Shown in pieces: positions 63,065 through 64,000 of a stretch of DNA of 64,000 bases. The stretch lies in contig NZ_CP108106.1 in NCBI RefSeq assembly GCF_041435195.1, positions 1,612,001 to 1,676,000 on the forward strand, given 5' to 3'. Each line of letters opens with the position of its first letter. Positions within the stretch are counted from its first letter, which is position 1. The position numbers and the translations under genes were made by a program. This DNA is from Streptomyces sp. NBC_00224. Lineage in GTDB: Bacteria; Actinomycetota; Actinomycetes; Streptomycetales; Streptomycetaceae. The notes beneath the pieces are model-generated. The model was not told where the DNA came from. It worked only from the letters and a program-made list of their open reading frames with translations, and did no database searches.

Positions 63065-64000
63065 ATGGCCATGCCGAACAGACGAACCGTTCGTGACCTG
63101 CGGCGGGACAACCGGACCGCGGTATTGCAACGGTTGTATTTCGACGGCCCGACGAGCCGTCAGGCGCTCGGCCCCGCCACCGGGTTGAGTTCAGGTTCCA
63201 TCAGCAACGTGGTCACCGAGCTCGCCGCCGACGGGCTCCTGGAGGACGCCGGCGTCGTCGACTCGGACGGCGGCAGACCGCGCACCCTGCTCCGGGTCAC
63301 CCGCGACAGCGGCCACCTCATCGGGGTGGACGTCGGCGAGACGCGTGTGCGCGTCGAGCTCTTCGACCTGGTGATGAGCGAACTGGCGCGCGCGGAGCTG
63401 CCGTTGGAGGCGGACGGCTACGACGTGGACCACATCGTCGGACTCATCCGCGACGGGGTGGCCGCCGTGCTGCGCGAGGCCGCCCTGGCGCCCGAGCGCC
63501 TGCTCGGGATCGGCGTCGGGGTCCCGGGCATCGTCGACCGCAGCGGCGCCGAGGGCGCCGTGGTGCACGGGCAGACCATCGGCTGGGACGCGGTCCCGCT
63601 GGAGGCCCTGCTGCGCACCGCGCTCGCGGCCGAACTCCCGCCGGGCGTCCGCCTCTTCGTGGAGAACGGCGCCAAGACGCTCGGCCAGGCCGAGATGTGG
63701 TTCGGCGGCGGACGCGGTGCCCAGGACGCGGTGGTCGTGCTGTTCGGCTCGGGCGTCGGCGCGTGCATCGTCTCCGACGGGCAGATCTACGGGGGCGCGC
63801 ACAGCAGCGCCGCGGAGTGGGGCCACACCACGGTCCACGTACGCGGCCGCCGCTGCCGGTGCGGCGCACCGGGCTGCCTGGAGGCGTACGCGGGAGCCGA
63901 AGCCCTGGTCGCGCGCTGGCGCGAGGCGGGCGCCGCCCTGCCGGACGGCATCGCGGAGGAGGTGGCGGTGTCGGCGCTGGTGGCGGCGGCTTATCCGGAG
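63065..64000 (+). CDS. ROK-family transcriptional regulator (3' end outside window)
   Basis: The first 312 codons. N-terminal winged helix: TVRDLRRDNRTAVLQRLYF then TSRQALGPATGLSSGSISNV. The ROK sugar-kinase-like domain follows (LIGVDVGETRVRVELFDL, GIGVGVPGIVD, VLFGSGVGACIVSDGQIYGG) with the zinc motif GHTTVHVRGRRCRCGAPGCLEAYAG. ATG 63065 is fixed by GGGAGGGAG four bases upstream. It is divergent from the sugar transporter/GH1 operon and almost certainly its repressor, responding to a sugar or sugar phosphate. Confidence 0.94.
   Translation, partial: MAMPNRRTVRDLRRDNRTAVLQRLYFDGPTSRQALGPATGLSSGSISNVVTELAADGLLEDAGVVDSDGGRPRTLLRVTRDSGHLIGVDVGETRVRVELFDLVMSELARAELPLEADGYDVDHIVGLIRDGVAAVLREAALAPERLLGIGVGVPGIVDRSGAEGAVVHGQTIGWDAVPLEALLRTALAAELPPGVRLFVENGAKTLGQAEMWFGGGRGAQDAVVVLFGSGVGACIVSDGQIYGGAHSSAAEWGHTTVHVRGRRCRCGAPGCLEAYAGAEALVARWREAGAALPDGIAEEVAVSALVAAAYPE

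Overview
The window is a piece of a Streptomyces (or very close actinomycete) chromosome. It has very high GC, dense short-gap genes, GTG/TTG starts, a DUF397 protein, a MelC1/MelC2 tyrosinase pair, adenosylcobalamin-dependent methylmalonyl-CoA mutase, Tat-exported copper enzymes and intergenic repeat types typical of Streptomyces. I placed 55 protein genes. The first (terpene synthase) and last (ROK regulator) are cut by the window edges. I saw no tRNA, rRNA, CRISPR array, transposase or integrase.

0-8 kb: the end of a terpene synthase, a CGNR regulator, an orphan DUF397 protein, then a block in the same order and with similar protein sizes as the mycobacterial KstR-controlled sterol side-chain genes: fadD19-like, divergent echA19-like, a DUF35 OB-fold protein, ltp4-like and ltp3-like aldolase-type thiolase homologues. 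A perfect KstR-type box (TNNAACNNGTTNNA) lies in the divergent promoter. 8-24 kb continues with acyl/aryl-CoA metabolism: a double alpha/beta-hydrolase, paaK, a secreted Ntn acylase, a second fadD with a nitronate-monooxygenase-like flavoprotein, a beta-lactamase-fold hydrolase, a phytoene-desaturase-like oxidoreductase, a soluble Ser/Thr kinase with eight 42-residue repeats, a DUF2236 protein and a FadE26-like acyl-CoA dehydrogenase with a second KstR-type box. A different operator, TTTTCTGA-N7-TCAGATTCTTT, is shared by the fadD19/echA19 promoter and the nitronate-monooxygenase/fadD promoter 10 kb away.

24-32 kb: a CBS-domain protein, a TerD-CAP-CAP fusion, a TetR/alcohol dehydrogenase divergent pair with two operators, the tyrosinase operon, and cystathionine beta-synthase. 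32-38 kb: a GntR regulator with a near-perfect palindromic operator, divergent from mutA-mutB-meaB, which converts methylmalonyl-CoA (the form in which propionyl-CoA from sterol or branched-chain breakdown enters central metabolism) to succinyl-CoA.

38-48 kb: an ECF sigma factor with a Met/His-rich membrane protein, a luciferase-like small protein, a flotillin/NfeD pair, a Tat-exported multicopper oxidase, and three secreted hydrolases (trypsin-like protease, adenosine-deaminase-like enzyme, LCAT-like lipase). 48-56.5 kb: PTS-type dihydroxyacetone kinase dhaKLM, an FadH/OYE-type reductase, PadR and MarR regulators (the MarR promoter and the reductase promoter share a sequence), a two-component system and an acetyltransferase. 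56.5-64 kb: a phosphodiester-glycosidase-like membrane protein, a NUDIX hydrolase, and a beta-glucoside uptake operon (binding protein, two permeases, GH1 beta-glucosidase) divergent from a ROK regulator, with a well-formed promoter and overlapping operator.

Functions are assigned by reading protein motifs by eye and remembering family members. No database search was run.
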